The notes below the pieces were generated by a model that saw only the letters and a program-made list of their open reading frames with translations, was not told the origin of the DNA and did no database searches. A stretch of DNA of 50,710 bases from Flavobacteriales bacterium (GTDB lineage: Bacteria > Bacteroidota > Bacteroidia > Flavobacteriales_D > Crocinitomicaceae), in the NCBI GenBank assembly GCA_947474675.1, contig CANJKA010000014.1, forward strand, positions 1 to 50,710, read 5' to 3'. The position numbers and the translations under genes are program-made. This document shows positions 1 to 7,932 of this stretch, one piece after another (positions within the stretch are counted from its first letter, which is position 1; each line of letters starts with the position of its first letter).

Positions 1-1265
1 CCATTCACTTTACGGATGTAAAAAATATCCAATCCACCTGCACCTTTTCTTTCGTCTGAACAAGTAGAAACAAAATAAAGTGATTCACTATCTTGATGTA
101 AAAATGGACTCTTATCTTTCCCTGGAGTATTTATTTCAGCAAACGGTTTTGAAGTCCCCCATTTCCCATCTTTACCTCTTTCAACAACGAAAATATCATT
201 ATCCTCAGTATCTGGCCTCATAGCAGTATAATACATCGTATTTCCATCAGCCGATAAAGTAGGTTGACCTTCCCAACCATTAGCTGTATTTATACCAGGA
301 CCTAACTTTTCTAAAGGAGTCCAGGTAAAATCATTTCCTCCTTCACCACTTCTTTCATATTCAGTTCTGTATAAATCACAATTTAAATAATTTTGACCAG
401 CATTAGAACCTGAAGTTTGCATTTCATTTTTACATGCACAGATGATCATTTCTTTATTATCAACTGACATCGTTGCAGCACCATAACTTTTCACAGAACC
501 ATCATTAAAAGGAGAAGAAAAACCAGTTCCATTAGAAAATAAAGTAGCAATATTTGGTCGTAAAGAATAAGTAAAATGCTCCTCATAAGCTCTTACAGTT
601 TCACCTTTGCCAGAAACATCAACTTTTCTACTATAAAACATTAATTCATTATCCGGAGAAATCATAGGGAAGTATTCATCTGAACCTGAACTTACATTTG
701 GAACTTTTTTAGGATCAAAAGGAACTCTTTTACTTTCCAGTTCCATATCATTTTCAATTTCCAAAATACCAGCTTCAACATCTTCTAATTTTTTCGCATA
801 ATTAGCAGGAGAATGAGCAGGATCTAATTTTTTATATTCTTTATAACCTTTAAACCATTTCAAAGCTTCAACATATTCTTTTTGATCATAATTAATCATT
901 CCTAAATAATAAAAACAATTTGCATGATAATCTGAACAATGGTCCAATGTTTCTTTGAATTTTTCTTCAGCACTTTTAGCCATTTTTTCAGCTACCGCTA
1001 AATTATCATTGTTTGCAAAATCTTCAGATTTTGCATAAAAATTCAACGCCATTTCATAATAAACCATTGCATTATCTGAATCTTCTTTTAAAGCTTCATC
1101 AAATTTAAGTTTTTTAGTCTGTGCATCTGGAGCACTTTTAGCTTCTGACAATAATTTTAACACCTTTTTAGAAGGAGGCAAGCACCCTTCATCTTCAACT
1201 TGTGAAAATGAAATTTGAAATGTTAGAAATGTTAATCCAAATAATGCGAAGTATTTTTGTACCAT
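1..1265 (-). CDS. TPR and PD40 beta-propeller envelope protein (PorE/OmpA-family-like), 3' part outside window
   Basis: The reading frame is open from an ATG at 1263-1265 to the window edge, so the C-terminus is missing. The start MVQKYFALFGLTFLTF... followed by SFSQ looks like a signal peptide ending near residue 21. A helical, TPR-like region follows (about residues 30-140, with YYEMALNFYAKSEDF and YLGMINYDQKEYVEALKWF). After it come beta-propeller repeats of the PD40/WD40-like type, with blades such as YFPMISPDNELMFYSRK, GQPTLSADGNTMYYTA and KSPFLHQDSESLYFVS. Bacteroidetes proteins with this order usually end in a carboxypeptidase-regulatory domain and an OmpA peptidoglycan-binding domain, and some (PorE) belong to the type IX secretion system. 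That ending lies outside the window, so membership of the T9SS is only inferred. Confidence 0.8.
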   Translation of the reverse strand, partial: MVQKYFALFGLTFLTFQISFSQVEDEGCLPPSKKVLKLLSEAKSAPDAQTKKLKFDEALKEDSDNAMVYYEMALNFYAKSEDFANNDNLAVAEKMAKSAEEKFKETLDHCSDYHANCFYYLGMINYDQKEYVEALKWFKGYKEYKKLDPAHSPANYAKKLEDVEAGILEIENDMELESKRVPFDPKKVPNVSSGSDEYFPMISPDNELMFYSRKVDVSGKGETVRAYEEHFTYSLRPNIATLFSNGTGFSSPFNDGSVKSYGAATMSVDNKEMIICACKNEMQTSGSNAGQNYLNCDLYRTEYERSGEGGNDFTWTPLEKLGPGINTANGWEGQPTLSADGNTMYYTAMRPDTEDNDIFVVERGKDGKWGTSKPFAEINTPGKDKSPFLHQDSESLYFVSTCSDERKGAGGLDIFYIRKVN

Positions 1266-1599
1266 ATATTCCGTTTTTTAAAAAAAATAAAACCTGAAAA
1301 TCAATTTTCATACCTAAATAATCTATAGTGCTAAAAAAGTGTAATCGTTACATTTTTTTGAATCAAAAAAAAGATTATTTTATACTTAAATAAAAACTAG
1401 ATTCTACGTTTACAAAAAAACGTATAATAAATTGACTAAATGATGAAATATTTTTAAGTTTTTCACGTTAGATTCTTAATAAAAAAAGATTTTGATTCAG
1501 TCAAAAAGTTTATAACTCTTAAAACGTGTTAAAAACTAAAACACTCACTTTTGAATCTTTCTAATTTTTTATGCGTATATTAGATTAAACACATGAGTT
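1266..1599. other. Intergenic region between divergent genes, no gene seen
   Basis: This very AT-rich stretch separates the leftward envelope-protein gene from the rightward gene at 1600. It must hold both promoters, but I could not fix a convincing TTG-N19-TAnnTTTG pair. I see no repeat or RNA gene in it. Confidence 0.5.
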
Positions 1600-2010
1600 A
1601 TGAAATTACTATTACTTATCCTCGCAACAATCAGTTTTACATTTTCAAGTAAAGCACAATCTGTTATAGCAAGCGGCCAATCTCCAGCATGGACTTTAGA
1701 TTGGGACGGTGCAAAAGGTTTAACATTATATGTCGGTGAAAATTCTTTCTCTTACACCCTTGTTAGCCAACCTTCTCCTAAAGGCTCATCCAATGAAATT
1801 TCTGAATCATGGGTATTAAAAGGTGAAAATGGAAAAACAGCCGTTCTTGTAATGGAGTTTTTCGATCCTGAAAGTGCTGAGAGCTGTCCTTGTTTCCATG
1901 ATATGGGGGAAGGGTTAAACAGAGGAAAAGCATATTTAGTCACTGAAAATGCAGAATTCTACATTGGATGTGGTGAGTTTTTAGAAGCTCCAGTTTCTTC
2001 AAAAGATTAA
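1600..2010 (+). CDS. Small secreted protein, COG3650-like
   Basis: A 136-aa protein with a clear signal peptide (MKLLLLILATISFTFSSKAQ, cleaved after the AQ). The mature part opens with an 'ASGQSPAWTLDWDGAKGL' segment and ends with 'EFYIGCGEFL'. These resemble the FxAxGxEPxW start and GCG/GCA end of a periplasmic beta-barrel family (COG3650-like). There are three cysteines in the second half (SCPCF, GCG). It stands alone: the upstream gene is divergent and the downstream one is convergent. The exact function is unknown, and the family link is by eye only. Confidence 0.6.
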   Translation: MKLLLLILATISFTFSSKAQSVIASGQSPAWTLDWDGAKGLTLYVGENSFSYTLVSQPSPKGSSNEISESWVLKGENGKTAVLVMEFFDPESAESCPCFHDMGEGLNRGKAYLVTENAEFYIGCGEFLEAPVSSKD

Positions 2011-2300
2011 TGTGTTTTTTTTTGAACCATTTAAGGGATTATAAGGGAATATAAGCTACTTGGTAAATCAAACTACAAACCTGTAAATCAACAATAAACA
2101 TAGTTTATTTTCTTTTAAACTATTAACTTTCATTGTGATTTTTTACTTTTAAGACAACCTTTTTTTTGTTTAAAAATTTATGGATTTATTAATTGATAAC
2201 GATAATTTGTCATTGGTCTTTTCAAAGAATTAGCTGTAAATTGATATTGAATTATTTTTAATCAAACTAGAATATTTATTCCAAGTTTTAAATTTGACTT

Positions 2301-2942
2301 TTACATGTGGTAGAACGAAAATGATTTTGATTCAAATTTTGATTCAAACAAATGCGGGTAATGCTTTTTCATTTCAGAATTCATTAATTCAATTGGTACA
2401 TCATTAAAGTCACCATAAAAGTGGATATACTCCATATACCTCTCCCCTTTTTTGAATTCTTGAAACATTGAATCCGTTTCTCCATCCCAATCAAGCGGAT
2501 CAACATCCATCATTCTGCAAATATTTTTATCGAAAGAAGGTGTACATTTTATCCATTCATTATTGATAAACAATTCAACATACCCATGAAAAACGATTTC
2601 ATTTTTCCCTAAATAAGAAACTAACTTTTCAACTCCAATATGGTTGGTTACAATGCAATACCCTAAACGAGAAGGGATATTAAATTTTCTTGCACAAGCC
2701 GCCAACAATGTAGCTTTCTCGACACACCAAGCCCTTTTTTTAGTCAAAACATGACTTGCCGTCAACCCCTCTTTTCTTAAATCTAGATGATAAGGATCGT
2801 ACAAAAAAGTATCACGTACTAAAAAATATAAATCAATTGCAATTTCTTTTTTAGATTTTGAAGAATCAATAAAGCTAACAAAACTCTCAAAGGCAGGGTG
2901 CATGTAATTTAAAAAATCAGTTTCTATCAAATATTCTTCCAT
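2301..2942 (-). CDS. Transglutaminase-like cysteine protease-fold protein
   Basis: A 213-aa protein with the three parts of a transglutaminase-like catalytic core in order: Cys in AWCVEKA (about residue 72), His in FHGYVEL (about 119) and Asp in CTPSFDK (about 137). There is no signal peptide, so it is probably cytoplasmic. It starts 5 bases downstream of the aroK stop and is probably co-transcribed with it. Proteins of this class in bacteria can be peptidases or amide-bond hydrolases, and the substrate cannot be told from sequence. Confidence 0.8.
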   Translation of the reverse strand: MEEYLIETDFLNYMHPAFESFVSFIDSSKSKKEIAIDLYFLVRDTFLYDPYHLDLRKEGLTASHVLTKKRAWCVEKATLLAACARKFNIPSRLGYCIVTNHIGVEKLVSYLGKNEIVFHGYVELFINNEWIKCTPSFDKNICRMMDVDPLDWDGETDSMFQEFKKGERYMEYIHFYGDFNDVPIELMNSEMKKHYPHLFESKFESKSFSFYHM

Positions 2943-2947
2943 CCTAC

Positions 2948-3457
2948 TTATAATTCAGCAATCAATTTTAACACATCAATCAAGCCCTGATCTTTTAATT
3001 CTAAGGTAATTGTTGCTTGAGTATAAAAAGGTTCACGTTTTATTAAATTCTCTTCAATAAATTGAATAAGTTCAGTCTCCGATTTCCCTTCAATTAGCGG
3101 ACGATTTGATTTCGCTCTCATTAAGCGATCAGCTAATCCTTCACTTGAATTCTTTAAATAAATCGTATTCCCTAACTCATTCAAAACTTCCATGTTATTG
3201 TTAAAACAAGGCATACCTCCACCAGTAGAAAGAACAAATGCGGGAATATTGATCAGGCTTTCAAGAAACATAGATTCCATTTTACGAAAAACATCTTCTC
3301 CTTGCGTCTTAAAAATAGTACTGACATCCATCTTTGCAATTTGCTCTATTACTTCGTCAGAATCTATGAAAGGGACTTTTAATTCCCTTGCTAGTTTCTC
3401 TCCTAAGGTCGATTTACCCGACCCCATATACCCAATAAGAATAATTTTTTGACTCAT
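2948..3457 (-). CDS. aroK: Shikimate kinase
   Basis: A 169-aa P-loop kinase that phosphorylates shikimate with ATP in the aromatic amino acid (chorismate) pathway. It shows the Walker A GYMGSGKST near the N-terminus, the shikimate-binding FIDSDEVIE and the STGGGMP motif. The lid region is RLMRAKSNRPLIEG, with the usual arginines. The length is normal for AroK. It is part of the chromosomal backbone just upstream of the tRNA insertion site and is followed by the transglutaminase-like gene in the same direction. Confidence 0.95.
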   Translation of the reverse strand: MSQKIILIGYMGSGKSTLGEKLARELKVPFIDSDEVIEQIAKMDVSTIFKTQGEDVFRKMESMFLESLINIPAFVLSTGGGMPCFNNNMEVLNELGNTIYLKNSSEGLADRLMRAKSNRPLIEGKSETELIQFIEENLIKREPFYTQATITLELKDQGLIDVLKLIAEL

Positions 3458-3585
3458 AATTACTACAAAATAACAAAAAAAACTTCGATTGACTCAATTC
3501 AAATTTTATTCATTTTTTTTACATCTAGCATTCAGTAACTTATGAGTTAATTTCAATAAAATTTAAAAAAAAGTAATAATAACGC

Positions 3586-3615
3586 TTGCCAGTTTAAATA
3601 AAGTGCCTATCTTTG
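3586..3615 (+). promoter_or_regulatory. Bacteroidetes-type promoter of tRNA-Lys
   Basis: TTG at 3586-3588 is followed 19 bases later by TATCTTTG (3608-3615). This matches the Bacteroidetes housekeeping sigma consensus TTG-N19-21-TAnnTTTG. Transcription would begin around 3622, about 35 bases before the tRNA. Confidence 0.75.
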
Positions 3616-3655
3616 CACTCGCAATAACGATATAACAATCAGCATTGCAAAACAA

Positions 3656-3728
3656 GATTCTGTAGCTCAGCCGGTAGAGCAATACACTTTTAATGTATGG
3701 GTCCTGGGTTCGAATCCCAGCGGGATCA
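3656..3728 (+). tRNA. tRNA-Lys (anticodon TTT)
   Basis: A 73-base tRNA. The acceptor arms GATTCTG and CGGGATC pair with two G-T wobbles, the discriminator is A, and there is no encoded CCA. The D arm holds GTAGCTCAGCCGGTAGAGC. The anticodon stem ATACA/TGTAT encloses the loop CTTTTAA, giving the anticodon TTT. The T arm is CTGGG TTCGAAT CCCAG. Its last 12 bases form part of the core repeated at 16537 and 50551, so the gene is the integration site of both mobile elements and its 3' end was rebuilt by element 1. Confidence 0.97.
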
Positions 3729-3730
3729 CT
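3717..3730 (+). repeat. attachment site core, left end of element 1
   Basis: The 14-base core CCAGCGGGATCACT is the end of tRNA-Lys plus two bases. It recurs at 16537-16550 and 50551-50564. It marks the left boundary of the tandem element array. Confidence 0.9.
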
Positions 3731-3742
3731 GAAACAAAAATT

Positions 3743-3779
3743 AAAGGTCTGTAATTCAACGAATTACAGACCTTTTTTA
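3743..3779 (+). terminator. Rho-independent terminator after tRNA-Lys, carried by element 1
   Basis: The stem AAAGGTCTGTAATTC / GAATTACAGACCTTT has a short loop and a T run. It ends the tRNA transcript. Because element 1 supplies the sequence after the att core, this terminator belongs to the element rather than to the original tRNA locus. Confidence 0.85.
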
Positions 3780-3784
3780 TTTTA

Positions 3785-3805
3785 AGGGTAAACATAGGGT
3801 AAACA
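3785..3805 (+). repeat. Tandem AGGGTAAACA pair, probable integrase arm sites (element 1 left end)
   Basis: Two copies of AGGGTAAACA (3785-3794, 3796-3805) lie 11 bases apart, one helical turn. The same GGGTAAACA core is paired again at 16399-16420 by the integrase gene. Arm-type binding sites for the integrase or its directionality factor are the likely role; this is inference. Confidence 0.65.
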
Positions 3806-3899
3806 TTTTGAAAATAGATAAAGATTAACCATGGTTTATCTATTTACTATTGTAAGCAATTACATTTTTGATCAGCCCTTAAATAAGTTATTATAAGTT

Positions 3900-4289
3900 A
3901 TGGAAAATAAAAAAATAAAAATCTCACTTTACCTTGAAAATGATGTGGCTAGCTCCATGATTACAATGTTTAGCACTTTGAATCGTCAGAAAAACAACAA
4001 GGAAGTTATTATTTCTGATGATTGCAAGTCTATAACTATTAAAACTAGGGGGAAAGATGAAATAATAGCGTTCAATTTTGACTATCAAGATCTAGAAAAC
4101 AAAATATTTAATTGGTTTTCTAGTGGTCAAAGTTTACTTCATTTAGATGAAGTTGAGTCTGAAATATTTAGAAATTGTTCTTATGCAGCTTACTATTTCT
4201 TATTAGAAGATGAAAAAATGACAAGTGAGCAGATTGAGAGAAATCACTTTGTGAAATTCCATGAACTATATTTAAAAAAGGAGAAATAA
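3900..4289 (+). CDS. Hypothetical protein
   Basis: 129 aa, rich in charged residues, with no signal peptide or membrane segment and no motif I recognise. It has a beta-rich first half (KKIKISLYLEND, KSITIKTRGKDEIIAFNFDY) and a helical C-terminus. It is the first gene of element 1, transcribed away from the tRNA and convergent with the next gene. An accessory or cargo role is likely, but its function is unknown. Confidence 0.6.
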   Translation: MENKKIKISLYLENDVASSMITMFSTLNRQKNNKEVIISDDCKSITIKTRGKDEIIAFNFDYQDLENKIFNWFSSGQSLLHLDEVESEIFRNCSYAAYYFLLEDEKMTSEQIERNHFVKFHELYLKKEK

Positions 4290-4307
4290 ACAATTATTAT
4301 TCGAAGA

Positions 4308-4724
4308 TTAATCCCAATCAAGTTTCCAATCAATATTACATTCATATTGGTATTTATTTTCAGTTTTCAAAAAAGCATAACAGAATTTAATAGTAATAAC
4401 TTCTCCATCCTTCACTTCGATCATTAACCCTGTTTTAGAGCGTTCTGAGTCATCTTTAACTAACCTTGGGAACTTACCTTGATTTATGATTAAAACGGTT
4501 GCTCCGACCTTGCAATGAATACATTGATCTGTTGTGATACTTTCCATTTTCGTTTCGAGAAGAATTGGAACGAACCAATTTAAGAAACCTCTTTTCTTTC
4601 TAAAAACTGACTTTAAGTTTTTATCTTGAATATTAAACTCTCCCTGTTTAGCAAGGAGAATTTTAATTGTATCAATGTCTTTGAATTGTATAGCGTTGAT
4701 TAGGTGTTGAATTGTTTTGTTCAT
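4308..4724 (-). CDS. Hypothetical protein
   Basis: 138 aa and probably cytoplasmic. The N-terminal 30 residues (QHLINAIQFKDIDTIKILLAK) resemble an ankyrin- or helix-pair-like start. The middle contains a CIHC pair followed by a strand-rich region (GATVLIINQGKFP, GLMIEVKDGEVITIKFC). It is last in a leftward run of four genes headed by the secreted protease at 5476-7035. No family is recognised. Confidence 0.6.
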   Translation of the reverse strand: MNKTIQHLINAIQFKDIDTIKILLAKQGEFNIQDKNLKSVFRKKRGFLNWFVPILLETKMESITTDQCIHCKVGATVLIINQGKFPRLVKDDSERSKTGLMIEVKDGEVITIKFCYAFLKTENKYQYECNIDWKLDWD

Positions 4725-4753
4725 ATTGGTTGGATGTTCTTATATTCTGATTA

Positions 4754-5065
4754 TTAATAATTGGAATTTTCAGAATTTTCCAACCTGTTTTGTGTATTCT
4801 GAAGTTCGTATTGTATATCAGAATTATTGCTTTCACTATCGTTTAGATTAGATTGACAATTTTCTAGTTCAGATTCAAGTTCATATATTTGAGATTGTAA
4901 CTCTTCATTTTGACTAACCAAATCCATCTTTTCTTCATCACAATAATTTAATTCCGTTTCTAAATTATCTATATCACTTTGAAGATTGTAAATGTAAAAA
5001 CATAGGCTACCTATAATGAGTAGCATCGTGATTTTAATCCAATTTATTCTAAAAAAGCTCATCAT
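4754..5065 (-). CDS. Membrane-anchored coiled-coil protein
   Basis: 103 aa. A short N-terminus is followed by one membrane segment (WIKITMLLIIGSLCFYIYNL, residues about 9-28). The rest is a continuous coiled coil, rich in Glu, Asn, Gln and Leu in heptad spacing (LETELNYCDEEKMDLVSQNE and on). Its topology suggests a cytoplasmic or periplasmic stalk tethered to the inner membrane. It lies in the leftward cluster with the secreted protease. Its function is unknown. Confidence 0.65.
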   Translation of the reverse strand: MMSFFRINWIKITMLLIIGSLCFYIYNLQSDIDNLETELNYCDEEKMDLVSQNEELQSQIYELESELENCQSNLNDSESNNSDIQYELQNTQNRLENSENSNY

Positions 5066-5098
5066 TACATCTGATTTATCATTTAAATTAAAAAAAAT

Positions 5099-5470
5099 CT
5101 ATTTACAATCGCATTCGTAGTTAATGATATACTTATGAAATCTTTCACCATAAGTACTATTATTATCATTGTAACTTGAGTATTGGAAATTACTCCAATT
5201 TAATGACGGTATTCCACAGAATATATAAGTATTTGTTTCAATACTATATTCATTTTTTTTGATTTTTGCTTCTACAAAAATAACATTATCATAGCTATAT
5301 GCTTTAACTTCATATAACCATGTTGAATTCAAAGTATAATTCATTAAAGTTGATTTTAAATAACCTTTCTCATGGACGAAAGTCAATAATTCATCACAAG
5401 TCACGTCTTGAGAATAGAATGATTCCATATTTATCACTATAATAAATATGATTAGTATTTTAGTTTTCAT
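5099..5470 (-). CDS. Small exported protein of unknown function
   Basis: 123 aa beginning with a signal peptide (MKTKILIIFIIVINMESFYSQ). Cysteines near the start (VTCDELL), in the middle (FCGIP) and at the end (YECDCK) could form disulfides in the periplasm. It begins 5 bases downstream of the stop of the protease gene, so the two are almost certainly co-expressed. It could be a partner, substrate or inhibitor of the protease; nothing in the sequence decides this. Confidence 0.65.
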   Translation of the reverse strand: MKTKILIIFIIVINMESFYSQDVTCDELLTFVHEKGYLKSTLMNYTLNSTWLYEVKAYSYDNVIFVEAKIKKNEYSIETNTYIFCGIPSLNWSNFQYSSYNDNNSTYGERFHKYIINYECDCK

Positions 5471-5475
5471 GTTTA

Positions 5476-7035
5476 CTAATTTATTTCAATTATATATGTG
5501 AAATTTTTTAATATTTTTACTTGTTCAGTTAATGGCTTAGTATTTAATAAACTTACACTTTGTAATTTAATTTTTGGAGAAACCATATCAATCAGATTAA
5601 TTAGATAAGTGATTTTAATAGCATAGGAAACGTTTTCAGCACCTGTATGTTTTGCGTTTATTACACCAACTACATTTCCTTGATCATCTAATAATGGACC
5701 GCCACTATTACCAGGTTGAATAGGGGCAGATATTTGATAAGATGTAATATCTCCTTGATATCCAGATCTTGAACTTATAATTCCATTTGTTAATTTAATC
5801 TCATCTCCCATTGTTGATCTTAGAGGATATCCTAAGACAAATACTGAGTTCCCAACTTCTAATGATTTATTAGGTATTAAATAAGGAACAATTCCTAAAG
5901 TTTTGAAACTTTGATCATCGATTTTAATAATTGATAAATCATTAATTTTATCTTCAACTATCACTCTAGCTATATAACTTTTAGAAAAATCTCCATTTAC
6001 CCCCCTTACTTTAATTGTAGTAGCTCCATTTGTTACATGATAATTTGTTACTATATAACCATTAGAAGTTAACGCAAATCCTGTTCCAGAACTTTTTTCC
6101 TGATTACCGATTTGTGAGTCATTATTTATCGGATACATTTTTACGTAAACACTTTTATCTCCTTCTAATAGTAAATTAAATAATCCATTTTCAAATGTTA
6201 TATAAGAATTTTTATTTTCTGATTTATCAGCCATTATCCAATTTGCTTTGTAAAATAAAGTTGTTGAAGTTGGTTCTAATGTCGCTTTAATTTCTCCCTC
6301 TTTCCAATTGCCAAAATTATTTGCTCCTGATAAATATATTAAGTAATATGTATTTAATATTTTTTTTACAGCTACTTTATATTTTGCTTCATCGTTTGAA
6401 CTACTGACCTCTTCATAAACACCTTCAATTTTATCGCATCCTTTTGAATCTATGTCGGTTTTAATTTTTTGTTCAGTCCAACAAGTTTTCTTCTCATTTA
6501 ATTTTATTCTATTATTTATATTATAGCTTCCTCTTTGATTTTTATTCATCTGAAAAAATGCATTATAAAAATAGTTATACGTATTATCATAGATTCCTCC
6601 ATCAGCACTTTTAGATTTTGTAATCATCAAAGTATAAGTTTGGTTAAGACAGCGTGATTCGAATTCTAAAATTATATCTATAGAATTCCTTTCAATAGTT
6701 GAAGGATCCCATGAAAGACCAATATATGTATAATCACATATATTTCCAGTTAAATCAATATCTTCAACATTATCAATTATTGCTGTGAATCCTAAATTTT
6801 TCACATATTGTTTCATCGCAGAAATTATTGTTCTATTATATTCATCTTTTCCTTTATAAATAAAAACAGGATGTTTAACTCCAGATAAAAAAACAAGAAG
6901 TGATGAAGGAATTGATTTAGGTGTATAAATAATATTATCACATTCATTGTTAAATTCTGGTGATAATACCCCATTTTGAGAAAATAAATTGGTATTACAT
7001 AACACCAGTATTACAAACATTAATATTTTTTTCAT
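5476..7035 (-). CDS. Secreted trypsin-like (HtrA/DegP-fold) serine protease
   Basis: 519 aa with a signal peptide (MKKILMFVILVLCNTNLFSQ). The first 300 residues are a novel, cysteine-containing region of unknown fold. The C-terminal half is a trypsin-like domain with the triad in order: His333 (GYIVTNYHV), Asp366 (NDLSIIKID) and Ser444 (QPGNSGGPLL). There is no PDZ domain, unlike DegP, so it is a Trypsin_2 type. It acts outside the inner membrane. It heads a leftward cluster with a small exported protein, a membrane coiled coil and an unknown protein, and is divergent from the XRE regulator at 7137. Confidence 0.85.
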   Translation of the reverse strand: MKKILMFVILVLCNTNLFSQNGVLSPEFNNECDNIIYTPKSIPSSLLVFLSGVKHPVFIYKGKDEYNRTIISAMKQYVKNLGFTAIIDNVEDIDLTGNICDYTYIGLSWDPSTIERNSIDIILEFESRCLNQTYTLMITKSKSADGGIYDNTYNYFYNAFFQMNKNQRGSYNINNRIKLNEKKTCWTEQKIKTDIDSKGCDKIEGVYEEVSSSNDEAKYKVAVKKILNTYYLIYLSGANNFGNWKEGEIKATLEPTSTTLFYKANWIMADKSENKNSYITFENGLFNLLLEGDKSVYVKMYPINNDSQIGNQEKSSGTGFALTSNGYIVTNYHVTNGATTIKVRGVNGDFSKSYIARVIVEDKINDLSIIKIDDQSFKTLGIVPYLIPNKSLEVGNSVFVLGYPLRSTMGDEIKLTNGIISSRSGYQGDITSYQISAPIQPGNSGGPLLDDQGNVVGVINAKHTGAENVSYAIKITYLINLIDMVSPKIKLQSVSLLNTKPLTEQVKILKNFTYIIEIN

Positions 7036-7136
7036 TTTTAATTAAATTAGTTGAGAGATAAAATTAAACAATAAATTGACAATAGGGCAAAATTGCTCTA
7101 ATGTTTGTTTTTTTCATGAGATACTTTTAGTGTCAA

Positions 7137-7370
7137 ATGAATGAACAAGAATATATCAAACAAGTTTGTGAGAATATTAAACAGATGAGAATACAGAAAA
7201 GTATGACTCAAGTTATATTTGCATCTGAAATTGGAATAGATGATTCTAGTCTTCGTAGAATTGAATCTGGTAGAACTTCTCCAACATTAAAAACTTTATA
7301 TAGAATTTCCGTTGCATTCGAAATAGATGTTAAAGAATTACTTCCAAATATGAATAAACAGGAATTCTAA
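7137..7370 (+). CDS. XRE-family helix-turn-helix regulator
   Basis: A 77-aa single-domain Cro/CI-type DNA-binding protein. The HTH runs through IQKSMTQVIFASEIGIDDSS and on to LRRIESGRTSPTLKTLYRIS, followed by the usual final helix. It is divergent from the protease cluster across about 100 bases, so it is the most likely regulator of that cluster and of itself. The ATG at 7137 is chosen because the HTH starts shortly after it. Confidence 0.85.
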   Translation: MNEQEYIKQVCENIKQMRIQKSMTQVIFASEIGIDDSSLRRIESGRTSPTLKTLYRISVAFEIDVKELLPNMNKQEF

Positions 7371-7396
7371 TTGAACCCTTGTTTTCTTCTTTAAGC

Positions 7397-7849
7397 TTAA
7401 TATAACAACCCCTGATCCGCAAAAGAATAAAATCCTTCAGGAGCCACAATCAGATGATCCAGCATGTTTAAAGTAAGTAATTTTCCGATCTGATTCAGAT
7501 CTCTTGTAAGTTTAATGTCAGGTTCGCTAGGTGTAAGATTACCTGATGGGTGATTGTGTGAAAGAATGAATGCTGATGCCCCACACTGAAGAGCTGTTGC
7601 AAACAATACTTTTGCATCGATAATAGCACAGGCTGTTCCTCCACTGCTAATTTTGAACCATCCAAGGCTTTCGTTGGCTCTGTTAAGAAATACCACAATT
7701 GCTGTCTCAATGTACTCAATCGTACCTGCATCATACAATGACAATATCAGCGAGTAAGCATCTGATGCTTTTTTAATTTTTATTTTTTGATGTTCACCAG
7801 GAGAATATCTTATAGACAATTCTGGCAGTATTGATTTTAGAGTTTTCAT
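7397..7849 (-). CDS. radC: RadC-family JAB-domain protein
   Basis: 150 aa, covering only the C-terminal JAB/MPN metallopeptidase-like domain of RadC. The zinc-binding SHNHPSG motif is followed after about ten residues by the Asp in SEPDIKL. The N-terminal helix-hairpin-helix of chromosomal RadC is absent, as is usual for copies on mobile elements. These short copies are common in Bacteroidetes elements, with an uncertain role in DNA transactions. It lies downstream of and in line with the polymerase-like gene. Confidence 0.88.
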   Translation of the reverse strand: MKTLKSILPELSIRYSPGEHQKIKIKKASDAYSLILSLYDAGTIEYIETAIVVFLNRANESLGWFKISSGGTACAIIDAKVLFATALQCGASAFILSHNHPSGNLTPSEPDIKLTRDLNQIGKLLTLNMLDHLIVAPEGFYSFADQGLLY

Positions 7850-7932
7850 AATAAATTAATTTTTAAGTAAAAAATGAAATTGTGAGAACGAGCTATGCAA
7901 ATTAAAATGTTGACTTACTTAGTATTTAGAAT

